NCBI GenBank assembly: GCA_009760855.2
Contig: WPIO01000006.1
Span: 12,222,501 to 12,257,500 of the forward strand
Direction: 5' to 3'
Source of the DNA: Cristatella mucedo
Taxonomy: Eukaryota; Bryozoa; Phylactolaemata; Cristatellidae
DNA length: 35,000 nucleotides
Shown here: piece after piece, positions 1 through 10,406 of the stretch
Position numbering within the stretch: the first letter of the stretch is position 1
Layout: each line of letters opens with the position of its first letter
Notes under the pieces: model-generated
The model's input: the letters and a program-made list of their open reading frames with translations, nothing else
Told to the model about the DNA's origin: nothing
Database searches by the model: none
Made by a program: the position numbers and the translations under genes

Positions 1-1278
1 TAACAGTGTAGCCTAATTCGGCGTAAATGCAATAACAAGCAACTCAGTACGACTTCTGCTAGCAAAGCCGTGCCATATCCTTAAGCCAGGTGGAAGGCAC
101 GGTTGAACCCAGCCCGACCAATCAGCATCCACCTTAGATTCACCAGCAGGTGTGGGTTCACAGGAAGCCCAGCACCTGCTGCCACTAAAGCGCCACGACC
201 AAAACGATTGAATGCTGACGAGAAGCTGAAGCGGTTTGGCTGAAGGCCAAATCGCCACAGAATTGCCTAGGAGAAATAAACACCCCCTCCGAGTGTTCCT
301 GTTGTCTTTTCAGTTGTTGACTCGATGCCACTCAATGCCCCGGGGAAAAACACGTGTGGAAAATGAGCGTCAAGCTCAGAGGTCAAGTAAACAGGCAGCC
401 GCAGACTTAGTGGTTAGCTGCTGCAGTGTGCCTTTCTTAGCCCCTGTGAGTAACTCTTCTATCTCGATCCCATGTGTTTTATTTCCCAGATGCAGTCAAG
501 ACAGCTAAATAGGCGCGAAAGATGACCATCGATCGTAGCAGACTGGCAGGAGCGCTGGCAAGACATCCGACTTGGGATTAATTGATGGCAACATTTGACA
601 AGACTTCGCTGGCAAATTTGGGACACCTCGGCAGCAGCAGGTAGCGGCAGCAGCAGCAACACCTACAGCCAACCGAGCTCAACCGAGCAGACAGAAGAAA
701 AGGGAGATGCTCCGGCTCCGCTCAAGACCTCAAGGTTCAGCTCCCGCTATCAGCTGGGCGAACCTTCGTCAGAGCTGCATTTACCCACGGAACGTGCGGC
801 GAAACCTCGCAGGTCTCTAGTCAGATCCATTTCAAGTGCTGCTGTTCGCTCATTCATGCCCACAGCACCATGCTTATTGATCTAAAAGGCGTGTCAACTT
901 GGCAACATTGCCACACACTACTATCTCTCAACCGGCTCTACAGTCAAGCAAAAGACTTTAATTTCTGAGTTATGCATGATCAACTAGACCGATGACATCA
1001 AGCCTAGCATTAGCGACGGCGGTCGCACTTCGTGACCTCTATCGTGGTGCGATGAGGTCTTTGTACAGACAGCTGTGCTTGTTCTGTGTAGAACGTTTGC
1101 CTAGGCTATATTAGATTATTACATCTGCAGCTGAGTGGATTTTCAATGTGAAGAGAAGTGGACCTAGAACGGACTATGACTGGAGTACACTCAACACTCC
1201 ATGGGCTCACGTCACGACCGCCATCCGTCGATGTCTATGCTGTGAAGTCGATCACTTTGGACTAAGCCCTGGTTTGGC
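1..1278. other. Anonymous non-coding DNA
   Basis: Short open frames only, including a Ser-rich one at 595-885, with no recognisable domain or splice-supported exon. Small GCAGCAG clusters occur near 630-660. I see no gene here. Confidence 0.5.
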
Positions 1279-1306
1279 GGGGGGGGGGGGGGGGGGGGGG
1301 GGGGGG
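1279..1306. repeat. 28-base poly-G run
   Basis: An uninterrupted run of 28 G, followed directly by DNA resembling the internal part of SINE family A. Confidence 0.95.
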
Positions 1307-1375
1307 ATGCTCTCCTTCGACGACCGAGGTCGTGAGTTCTTCAGCAGGCCATCCTTTATTGCCCACTGGAAGCGT
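1306..1375 (+). mobile_element. SINE family A, internal fragment
   Basis: Contains a box-B-like GAGGTCGTGAGTTC followed by CATCCTTTATTGCCCACTGGAAGC, the internal segment shared by the better copies at 12.4, 29.0 and 33.7 kb. The head is replaced by the poly-G run and the 3' tail is missing. Confidence 0.65.
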
Positions 1376-1451
1376 TGACTAACAACGTTTTTAAAAAGAG
1401 GCAACGGAGCGTTTCTGGACGACGCGTTTTCCATTTTGCAGCTGTACGGTA

Positions 1452-1549
1452 TGTCGAGAGAGAGGAAGAGTGAGAGATAGATAGAGAGAGAGAGTGAGAG
1501 AGGGAGAGAGAGAAAGAGAGAGAGAGAGGAGAGAGAGAAAGAGAGAGAG

Positions 1550-1617
<68 letters not shown>
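1452..1617. repeat. Imperfect (GA)n microsatellite
   Basis: About 165 bases of GA dinucleotides broken by GGA, GAAA and GATA interruptions, which suggests an old, diverging tract. Confidence 0.95.
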
Positions 1618-2302
1618 CCTTAAAACTTTTTTTAATAGGTCCAAAGTGGTCTGCTTTCGGCGAGTAGCTGCAGCCTGCAGCCAAATAGGGGTACGATTTT
1701 CTTCGTCGCCAATCAAAACGGGCTTCCGTTTGACCGCTTTTGGCGAAGGCTCTTTTCCAGTTTTCCAAAAATACTATAAATTAAAATAGCGCTTGCAGTG
1801 AATTGCTTAACTAACAATACGAGATAAAATAGCAAGTTTTAAACTCGCCAAAGGGCATTTGCCAGGGGATTTCGAGGTGAAGACTTTGACATTGTGTTAC
1901 GCCCTTCAACGTGGAGTTAAAGCCCCCTCCGATACAGAGTTCCTCGCGTCAGTCCTCGGCAAGTGGCCATGTCGGAAGAAAACTGTTCTCTACCGTCCGC
2001 TACGTAGGGCAGAGGACAACAAGGGGAGGTAACTTACTACTGCAGAGTCGAAAGCGCATGGCGCAGCGGCTCCTTTTAAATCTCGTGTCGCTTTGGAATG
2101 TGAATTTGAAATCGAAGCGATGGAATCTGAAATATTAGTGACTATTCTACCGAGCCAACCGCTGGCAAATGTATGCTATTTGATTAGCTTCCCCAACAAA
2201 GCTTTGTTCTTTGGCGCTGCACATTAAAATCCCTTTTGGTCTTTCGAAACGTCTCATTGTGGAGAACCAGCCGCTTATGCCGCATATGGAAGATAAGGTC
2301 AA
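1618..2302. other. Anonymous non-coding DNA
   Basis: No coding sequence, RNA gene or repeat recognised; only short chance open frames. Confidence 0.45.
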
Positions 2303-2455
2303 GGCTGATTTAATGGCCTCATTTGTATAGCAGCAGAAGAGCCTTAGCGGCTATCGCCATCGCCTATAGTGGGAAATAAAGGGTCACCCACTGCAACACT
2401 CCAGCCCCACGACCCGGGTCGTGGAGAGCGAGCACCTTACTGTTAGCACCTTATT
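2303..2455 (-). mobile_element. SINE family A copy (tRNA-derived), diverged
   Basis: Read on the minus strand it has a tRNA-like head with GGTCGTGG at the box B position, the internal TGGGTGACCCTTTATT segment, the AAGGCTCTTCTGCTGC motif and a TACAAATGAGGCC end. The box B region has become an 18-base perfect palindrome at 2407-2424. No clear target-site duplication. Confidence 0.75.
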
Positions 2456-2922
2456 GCGAGTTACCTCCTGGGCGAAGACCCAGGGGCAAGGGGAGGGGGG
2501 CATCTAGCCCTGAATCTTCCCTTTGGGCCGGCCTGTCGGCCGGCAAGTAGCTCAGCACGACCCCACACCTTGCTACGATTGTCCACGTCTAGAAAGGTGA
2601 AGTTGATCGAGTCCACACCTATGCATCAGGTAGCAGGGTTAGCTCTCAGGTACAGCTCACTAGTTAGCTGCTCTCCTACGCGTTTCGTCTGCTCTGGGAA
2701 AAAGCAGGTGCCCGTAGCCTTCCGGGCGCAGATCTCATGCCAATGGAGGCGGTCTGTGAGCATGGCGGACGTCTTAGCTAAGATTTTTTTCTTACTTCCA
2801 TTTTCGTTTCCGACTCCTTTTCCACTCCGGCGGGCTAAAGACTATCGCACACTTGCTCCTTTAAAAGCCGCGCTTTGGCAATTAGAGAATGGAGACGGGG
2901 AAAGAAGAGAAAGTGATTGAGT

Positions 2923-2990
2923 TAGAGAGAGAGAGAGGGAGAGAGAGAGAAAGAGAGAGAGAGTGAGAGAACGAGAGAGGAGAGAGAGCT
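2923..2990. repeat. Imperfect GA-rich tract
   Basis: GA repeats with G-rich and AAAG, GTGAG and ACGAG interruptions. Confidence 0.85.
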
Positions 2991-3475
2991 AGTGAAAAAG
3001 TGAGTGATTGAGGATGAGGATGAGGAAGGACGCCTGAGACTTGATGATGCTTGGTACTTTGCTAATTCATCTGTGTTCATCATCGGCAATTAACGCGTGC
3101 CTGCTTTTCGTCAGTTGCACCATCAGCTGCAACTAATGGCTTTGTGCTCTACGAGCTTCCGGCCATTACCAATGGCGCGAAGCGCCGGCGGTTCGCAGAC
3201 GGTATACCGATGTGGTCACGCTAGGGGAAGTCAGTTGTATAGGCAGGCGTTCTCGGGCATCAATCTCTCTTAACGGGCCAGTTGACATGAGAGTGAGCAC
3301 TCATGAGCAAGAGATTGCCGGGAAAGCCCGCCGGTCATAGGTAGAGCTGACAATCCCCTCCCGCTGTCGCTTTGTCACGGAGCCGGTTCCGGTAATTTAC
3401 CGAGGCATTTCAAAGATGGGCGAGTTGAATGGTCCCGGTCTTGTGCTTTCGTATAGACTCTTAATCATCCAACTC

Positions 3476-3528
3476 TCTCTCTTACCCCTTCTTTCTCTTT
3501 CACTCTTTCTCTCTTTTCTTTCTCTTAG
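3476..3528. repeat. CT-rich imperfect microsatellite
   Basis: CTCT and CTTT units. It is the main pyrimidine-rich tract on the plus strand in this window. Confidence 0.8.
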
Positions 3529-3564
3529 TAGGTGTATGTATATGTAATAAATAAATACTTGGCT

Positions 3565-3570
3565 GCGTGC

Positions 3571-3605
<35 letters not shown>
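3565..3605. repeat. (GT)n microsatellite
   Basis: About 40 bases of nearly perfect GT, with GTGC units at the left edge. Confidence 0.95.
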
Positions 3606-3608
<3 letters not shown>

Positions 3609-3720
3609 TCGCGAGCATAACTTGAATGACTAACTGCATGCATGAAGGACCCTTTTTTATTTATTATTTTTTATTTATTTATTTTTTATTTCAGCCTTTT
3701 TTACCCTCCAATCCCCCCAT

Positions 3721-3760
3721 GTGGAGCTACCACGACTCCTGTGGAGCTACCACGACTCCT
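3721..3760. repeat. 20-base perfect tandem duplication
   Basis: The unit GTGGAGCTACCACGACTCCT occurs twice with no mismatch, which points to a recent duplication. Confidence 0.95.
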
Positions 3761-4189
3761 CCAGCTAACCGAACTTCTTTGATAGACCAAACTACAGAGG
3801 CGATATTAGAACGGAGAACTCGGAGACGCGTAGTGGCTTTTTGGCAACCATGCCAATCCCATGTAAAATTGCGTGAGGCCTGAAGTCAACAAGAGAGCTA
3901 ACACGATTTACAGGCAACCATTTTTATAAGTAGGTACTTACTTCCGATCGGGACACGTTTTTTGTGGATCGGGGACAAAACGTGACGGCTGGGAAGACGG
4001 TCTCTTGAATGGAACTGTTAGACGGCAAGCAGTCATTAAAGAGGACACCCAGATTTCAAGTCAGATTCAAAGACGGCCTCTCACTACGGAGCCTTCAAGT
4101 AAGAAAAACAGCTCGCCTGCATTTGCTCACAGCATTTTCTCAGTCCGTGCGAATTGTTTTATTATCAAAAAACTGACAGGCTTCATCAT

Positions 4190-5452
4190 CTTGAGAAGCA
4201 CTGCACGGATGGAGAACGAATTTAGCTGCTCTCATCTCGTTTGGATACCACTGGGACTGTCTTGCAATGGTTCAGGTTCTATCTCTGTGGTAGACTCCAG
4301 AGCATTGATGTCAACGGACAACAATCATCCGAGGAGCCACTAAAGTATGGTGGGCGTGGGTTCCGGGGCTCTGTGCTTGGTCTACTTTTTTCCACAATGT
4401 ATACTCTACCTCTTGCCTAGGTAATTGCCAAGCATAAAATCTAGGCTTTTATTTCTATGCAGGTGACACACAGCTGCATCCGTGCTGTTATCTCTCCAAG
4501 TCTTCCAGCACGTTGAATTCTCTCGACTCCCTTACTGTATTTATTACAGGCGTTCACACTTAGATGGCAGCAAACTTTTCACAAATTGAATGGCGATAAA
4601 ACCAGCTTACCAGTTATGGGCGAACCTAGTGTGACTCAGAAAATGGAAACCCGTCTTTCAAAATCGGCTCTGCCAGCTGATCTCCTGCAGCATCTGCATG
4701 CCATCTGGCAGTCCTATTCTGAAGTGACCTTTCACAGGACAACCACATCAGCTCCTCAGTCAAGTCTGTCTGCTTTCAGCAACGTAACATTCAAAAAGAA
4801 ATCGGGCCTGCATATACTGGGATACTGACTCCAAGTTGGTCCACACATTTGTGATATCCTGTCTCGACTTCTATAACTCACTGCTTGCTGGTCTACCGGC
4901 CTGTGCTATCAGGCGCTTACAGTTGGTGCAAAGCTCTGCAGCTAGGCTTGTCTTTTGTGACAGGCATTTAATCACTTCTGGCCGACCTGCACAGACTGCC
5001 AATGAAGAGCGTATCGACTTTGAGGTTTTGTTAACTCATTTTTAGGGTTCTTTATAATCTGGCTCCAGCCTACGTATCAGAACTTCTCCCTAATCAGGCT
5101 AGATATCGTACCACCTGGTCTTCTTACTAAAGTCGCTTAGCTGTGCCTCGAAGCAACCTCAAATACTTTGGAGACTGTGCCTCCAATTCTTATGCTCCCA
5201 AAGCCTGGAACTCACTGCCGAGTGACGTCTCGACACCCCCTCTCTTGACGACATTTAAAAAGAAGTAATAGAAGAATTTGTTCCCCACAGCCTTTTCTGG
5301 GTTACCTGTTAAATGGTTTCCTATGCATTCGTAGGCATGCTGAAAACGTGCAAATTACCGCTATCGTATGGTCATGCTTTCTCCACAACACATGTAAAGT
5401 GCTTAGAAGGAGATTTGATTATCTGAAGGTAATTATTATTATTATTATTAAA
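4190..5452 (+). mobile_element. Decayed CR1/L2-like LINE, reverse-transcriptase remnant with 3' tail
   Basis: In order along the plus strand, in shifting frames, are remnants of LQWFRFYL, of RGSVLGLLFSTMYTLPL (RT motif around the GSVLG box, about 4365-4420), of FYAGDTQLH (the catalytic YADD box, with the first Asp changed to Gly, about 4453-4480) and of LNGDKT (about 4585). Then come CLDFYNSLLAGLPACAIRRL (about 4860-4920) and PAYVSELLPNQARY (about 5070-5105). The 3' end has the L2-type tail ATGTAAAGTGCTTAGAAGGAG followed by (ATT)n. Frameshifts, stops and the altered YADD box make it inactive. It is 5'-truncated; the left edge is approximate. Confidence 0.85.
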
Positions 5453-6089
5453 TAGATTATTAGCAGACTCCTGCAGAGCTCCGGGGGAGTGACAGATCTT
5501 ATAGCTGACACATTACCATAGCGAAACGCAACAGCTTAGTGCAGATGCACTAGGGGTAGTTGCAAGGGAGTAGCTAGGATTAAGCCAAGAAGGGAGCCAG
5601 ACATGTCCGGCTTGCCAGAGGCAGCCAAGCAGAGGCAGAGGCAGAGGCACAAGGAAGGGACTGACAAGCCTTGGCCCTATTTCCCCCCACTCACCCACTC
5701 AGAGCGACCCATAGAGATGTGTCTAGTGGCTTGGGCACTCGTCACATCCTTTCAGCTTTACTGTAAAGGGCTGCCTCAGGCTTTGGTCAGGGTTCGGTTC
5801 AACGCTAGGCTTAAAAATAGCTACTTGGTCCTGGATCTTTCTGGCGGCAGTTGCTGGTGTTAGATCAAGTCGCGAAAGCGAGAAGTAACTGGCATAATTT
5901 CGCCAGCTCGGGCACACAGTAAAAAAGACTGACCACACGAGTGGTCGATCGCCGATACAAATCGATCGTAGCTGTTCCTACGATTGCTGCGAGTACGAGT
6001 GATCGTGAAGGCAACGAGTGAGAGGCTACAAGGCTGGAAGAGCTCGTTCGCAGATGAGATGTGGCTGGAAAGCCGCACTTAGCGACAAG
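5453..6089. other. Anonymous non-coding DNA
   Basis: No gene or known repeat recognised. A short GGCAGA/GGCAGAGG cluster lies near 5620-5650. Confidence 0.45.
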
Positions 6090-6268
6090 TAAATAAATAA
6101 ATCCTAGCTGATTAAACAGCCTCTTTTTGTATAGCGACAGAAGAGCCTTTACGGCTATCACCACTGCTTGCAGTGGCGATAAAGGATCGCCCACCGCAGG
6201 AATCGAACCCACGACCTCGGGACCGACGTAGCGAAAGCAACCGCCTTACCTAGTGTGCCATCAAGGTA
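6090..6268 (-). mobile_element. SINE family A copy (tRNA-derived), well preserved
   Basis: On the minus strand the head reads TGGCACACTAGGTAAGGCGG (box A-like), followed about 30 bases later by GGTCGTGGGTTCGATTCC, a close match to the RNA polymerase III box B. The internal GGCGATCCTTTATCGCC segment, AAAGGCTCTTCTGTCGC, AGGCTGTTTAATCAGCTAGG and a short (ATTT)n end follow. This is the best copy for defining the family. Confidence 0.88.
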
Positions 6269-6269
6269 A

Positions 6270-7170
6270 GCCGAACATGTTGGATGTAGTGAAATGGGTG
6301 ACTGAGGTGATCGAGTGAGGTGAGGAAGAAACAGAGGGAGAGATACGGACCGTGGATAAAGAAGAATATAAATGCTCGCTCGGAATTTTGAGAGCACCTC
6401 ACGGGATCAGAGATAATGGCATGTGCCCTTGCAAGCATGTATGCGTGTGTGCATGGATGCAGTCTTGCAGAGGCTATGCCAACGTCACCGAACGGCAAAG
6501 GGCCGAGCTGCTCACTTGTGAGCCAAGCTGCTGGCTGCATTTAGCTCCATTCCTCAATCCCTCTTGCATAAGTACGGCAAGCTGCCAAGTGTCAAGAGAG
6601 CATTTCCTGTCCACCTAATGCTAGGGGGAAGGCTAATGAGCTGATTGGCCGATGCAGTACACGAAGCTGACCGATTAACTCGGCTCACTCGTCTGCTCAG
6701 CCACGAGAAAGACCAGGAAAGCCCAGCCCGAAACTGCTAAATGGCACCAATTAAAAGTGGATGGCCGCTAACTTGGGCTTCGCGGTTCTAAATCGAGCTA
6801 CACACAGCTCTCCACCCAGTGGAGGAAGGGAGGGAGGCAGCTGCTGCATCCATTTCCCTTTTCAAGTTTAGGCTATAGCCCCTCGTGGAGCTTCCTGCGA
6901 GTGCCACGCATTCGGCTTCCGCCGGCGGGCCGCGTATTAGACGTTCTGCCTGTGCGTGTGATCTACCGTGGCTGCCAGTTGCTCAATGGCTTTGGCAAGC
7001 CACCAGACGCATCAAAGCCTGCTCGGCTGCTGCTGCGGTGGTGGCTGTGGTGAGGCTGCCCGGTGCGGCTGCCTGGAGGTTGTGGGGGCGGAAGCTGGAC
7101 CCCGACGAATGAATGGGGCTTGGCATCAGTGGCAGCCCTCCTTTCCAAACCAGACAGAGCAGAACGGTGG
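6270..7170. other. Anonymous non-coding DNA
   Basis: No gene, RNA or known repeat recognised. The right part becomes GC-rich. Confidence 0.45.
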
Positions 7171-7236
7171 GGAGAGAGAGAGAGCAAGAGAGAGAGAGAG
7201 AGAGAGAGCAAGAGAGAGAGCAAGAGAGAGAGAGAG

Positions 7237-7312
<76 letters not shown>
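7171..7312. repeat. (GA)n microsatellite, about 140 bases
   Basis: The left half is broken by regularly spaced GCAAGA units; the right 75 or so bases are perfect. Long Ser/Leu or Arg/Glu open frames across it are artefacts of the repeat. Confidence 0.97.
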
Positions 7313-7315
<3 letters not shown>

Positions 7316-8369
7316 TGCCAGGCCCGCGTGGGCTAGCCGCAAGTATCCGGTCAATGAGTGGGTCACGTCCCATTGACGGCTCCGATCCCTCTCATCGTTT
7401 GGGCTGGAGGCAGCTGTCTGGAGCCCAGCCACAAAGCCGCCCGATTCGTTGAAGCCGGTCAATGACTTACAGGTGCTCTTCCTTGGATTCTCGACCCTAC
7501 TCGGCTAATTGGTCGGCTGGCCAGCTGGAGGCCGGCAGCGGCAGCTCCTATTTCCAAGGTCTCACTGGCCCGAGGAAATGCTGTCGGCGGCGGCTGCAGC
7601 TGCTACACAAGCGATCGAGCTCAGCACTTTTCTTTGCGAACGCCGGTCGGCGGATGACACGGAAAGCCACGCATGGTAGCAGCACCAGCAAAGCAGCAGC
7701 AGCAGCACCCCAGGATCCTGGCTTGCCCTACTCGATGGCTCCATTCGGCCCGATGGGGACGAGGCCAACCGGTGAACCTTATCTGGGCCATCGGTCGGTC
7801 GGTCGGTCGGTCGGCACGAAGCAGAAGCAAGATTGCCTACGTTGCTGGCACTTCAAGAGGCGTGGCTAATCGCCAGAGTAGGCTTCCTTCTCTCGGCTGC
7901 ATGCAGCTGGCGAGTGGCCGAACGACGAATTTTGGCATAAATAGCTCGAGTGTTTGTCATGCGTGTAGGCAAGAATATGACAGTTGCCTGGCAGAAAGGG
8001 TGACACAGATATTCTGTCACCACGGATTACAAGCCGGTCTGGGCTCGGCACGGGGTGCCGACGATGGTAGAATTATGCACGGTAAAGCTGGCACAGCTGA
8101 TGGCATGGATATTTTTTATCTGCTGCCTTTTCGGGGACACGTTTTGATTAGGCACTCGTGAGATCAAGGTTTTGGCACATGAAAAAATCCTGGCTTTCGC
8201 CATGCAAAGGGCACTCGTAGACAATGCTAATAAGTCTGAGATTCTAGCCACTTGAATACAAATACGCCGACAAAAGTGCATACACTAAGTGCCTAGTGCT
8301 CATGCACGTGTGCTTGGGTGTGGCACAGGTTTCCGTGTGCATGCGTGCATGCATGTGGCTGGGTGGGCC
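7313..8369. other. Anonymous DNA, no gene recognised
   Basis: Several open frames of 60-160 codons overlap on both strands; none shows a known motif. A GGTC tetranucleotide tract lies at 7791-7814 and a short GCAGCAGCAGCAGCA cluster near 7690-7705. Confidence 0.45.
7791..7814. repeat. (GGTC)n tetranucleotide tract
   Basis: About six units of TCGG/GGTC in tandem. Confidence 0.9.
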
Positions 8370-8370
8370 G

Positions 8371-8423
<53 letters not shown>

Positions 8424-8430
8424 GTGTGCA
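8370..8430. repeat. (GT)n microsatellite
   Basis: About 60 bases of GT with one TTT and one TTG interruption, flanked on both sides by looser GTGTGCATG-type alternating purine-pyrimidine DNA (about 8300-8560). Confidence 0.95.
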
Positions 8431-9704
8431 CGTGTGTACTCGTGGATGTGCTGTTTGTGGGTGTGTGTATACGAGCTGTGTTTGCATGCGAGTGCTCGTG
8501 AATGTGCATGCAGATACTGATATGTACATGCATGTGTGTGCCTTTGATCTCGAGCACACACTCACATGAGCACATGCAAAGTGAGTGCTTGTATGATAGG
8601 CAACAAAGAAGCCATAAAATGAGCGCTGCACTTCTAAAGTCAGGAGCCAAAGCAAGCTAAGTGCATTCATGCGGCCGATGTAGAGCTTTTCGTTGAGCAC
8701 TGCCTGGCAGGCTCTGTGGGAGCAGGTTTCATGGGGGCACCTAAGCTACGAACCTCTCCCATTTTCATGCATGGGCCACAGCCGTCCCTCACCCTGCAGT
8801 ACTCGTGGCACATCTCCTGACACTAAAACTAAAGAAAAAGGTTTTCACAGGTAAACAGGTCATCGTGAATGCGATCTCAGTGCATGTGTGGCCCCTGACC
8901 CACCCACCCCATTCTCGATAGCCGCTTTGCTTTCCTCGGACTTGAGAGTTTCTAGTAGAAGAAATCCAGATGGTCTTGTCTCTGAACCGGATAAACGAAG
9001 CAGCTGTGGAAAGCGCCGAGCCTGGCCCCACGGGGGTCGAGGCGCACGCAGCATTTCATCGTGTGCAATGGAGCAGCAGGGTTCAAGGTTGGCAAATGAA
9101 AGCTCTAATGACTGAAGGAAACTCCTACCCTTCACAGCGACTGTCGACGGCCACAGAGAGTTGAACCTTACCAGGACACCGTGGCATGCATTGCCTCAGA
9201 GGTGTGACCGGCGATTTACCAGCGACTCGGCCAGCCATTCATGCAATCCCTAGGTACGTAGGGGTGAGGCAGCACACGAGCAGGCAGTGGCCATAAACGC
9301 AGCTCCTGCAACGGTGTCAGTCCCAGCAGCCACTTGACGGATACTAGCGACGCCTGAACCTGGTACCGCGGCCAGCAACTTGTAGGTGCAGCAGCAATGC
9401 ACATTGCGGTGCGTCGACAGTAGCAGGAACGCGGCAGCGATGAAGAGCGCTCACACCTTAGAATAATAAGAATAAATAGTATCCAATTGCGTAGACATCT
9501 ATTCGACAGTAGTGGAGGGTCACAGGCTTTCAACAGTGGCCGTGAGGCATATCAACGCTGTGGCCTAGCGATAAAATCAGCTCAAATGCCACTGCGGAGT
9601 CCGGAATCACAACTGACTGCCTGTCTCATGGCGTCCACTTCTATGCATAGTCGGTTCCTAGCGGTTACAATTCAGAAACAGAGAAAAGTGTTAACCAATC
9701 ATAA
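8431..9704. other. Anonymous non-coding DNA
   Basis: No conserved coding sequence recognised. The alternating purine-pyrimidine flank of the GT tract extends to about 8560. Confidence 0.45.
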
Positions 9705-9912
9705 TAAGCGTGCACCTGCTGCCACTAACCACATTTGCATGCTGACCCTGTGCATGTCACCCCTAACCATGTTATTCATTTTGTTTGTTTTTCAAGCATG
9801 ATTTTACTTACCATTTAATTGCATTTCCCTTTGCAGCAAATGTAAAGCGCCTAGAAAGAGATTAAGTTCTCGGAGGGTGCTTTATCAAGTACATTATTAT
9901 TATTATTATTAC
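9705..9912 (+). mobile_element. LINE 3' UTR fragment with L2-like tail
   Basis: Shares the LINE 3' UTR with the copy at 33.2-33.4 kb: TGCTGCCACTAACCACA, GCATGCTGACCCTGTGCATG, CCCCTAACCATGTTATT, TTTGCAGCAAATGTAAAGCG and CCTAGAAAGAGATTAAGTTC, ending in TTATCAAGTACATTATTATT and (ATT)n. No coding portion remains. Confidence 0.88.
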
Positions 9913-10014
9913 CTGTTTGTTACAGCATTTGGTCGGTCTTTGCGATTCGTGTCTGCATTCGTCGTGTGCATGTACCTGCTAATAGTGAGCCCGCTGCTTG
10001 CGGATGTTATCACC

Positions 10015-10114
10015 AATCATTTGATAATGCTTAATATACAGCATCTGTAAAGTGCCTAGAAAGAGATTCGGTTCTCCAAGGGTGCTATACAAATTTTCTA
10101 TTATTATTATTATT
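10015..10114 (+). mobile_element. Second LINE 3' tail fragment
   Basis: Contains ATCTGTAAAGTGCCTAGAAA, GAGATTCGGTTCTCC and GGGTGCTATACAAATTTTCT ending in (ATT)n. Same orientation as the copy 100 bases to the left. Confidence 0.8.
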
Positions 10115-10196
10115 TACTGGATGGTTTAGCTTTCGCCAAAGTTTCCGCAGCTAGCGATTACCAAAGGCCAGCAGCCAGCACCCTTTGCTGGCCAAA

Positions 10197-10210
10197 CCCC
10201 CCCCCCCCCC
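10197..10210. repeat. 14-base poly-C run
   Basis: An uninterrupted run of C. Confidence 0.9.
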
Positions 10211-10336
10211 TCAGAGCATCACCATCACTGGTCGGCGGCTTGCCTTCTCGCCAGGTCAATCCGGAGGGTTTCGCCAGACATCCGAGAACTGTTTGTGCTA
10301 CAGTCTGAGACCATTCCTTTTCGAAGGCCGTCATCG

Positions 10337-10337
<1 letters not shown>

Positions 10338-10404
<67 letters not shown>
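10338..10404. repeat. (GA)n microsatellite, 67 bases, perfect
   Basis: Uninterrupted GA dinucleotides. Confidence 0.97.

Positions 10405-10406
<2 letters not shown>

Larger units (their letters stand above)
2991..4189. other. Anonymous DNA with simple repeats
   Basis: No gene recognised. It holds a CT-rich stretch (3476-3528), a GT tract, a T/A-rich stretch around 3649-3695 and a perfect 20-base tandem duplication at 3721-3760. Confidence 0.5.

Noticed and set aside
6963-7462. Open frames of up to 159 codons across the GA tract on both strands
   Set aside because: They are Ser/Leu or Arg/Glu runs created by the dinucleotide repeat; the flanks have no motif. The same applies to similar frames at 1252-1768, 21273-21685, 10158-10478 and 26391-26634.
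8244-8700. Cys/Val-rich and His/Thr-rich open frames up to 135 codons
   Set aside because: Products of the GT/CA repeat and its alternating flank, not proteins.
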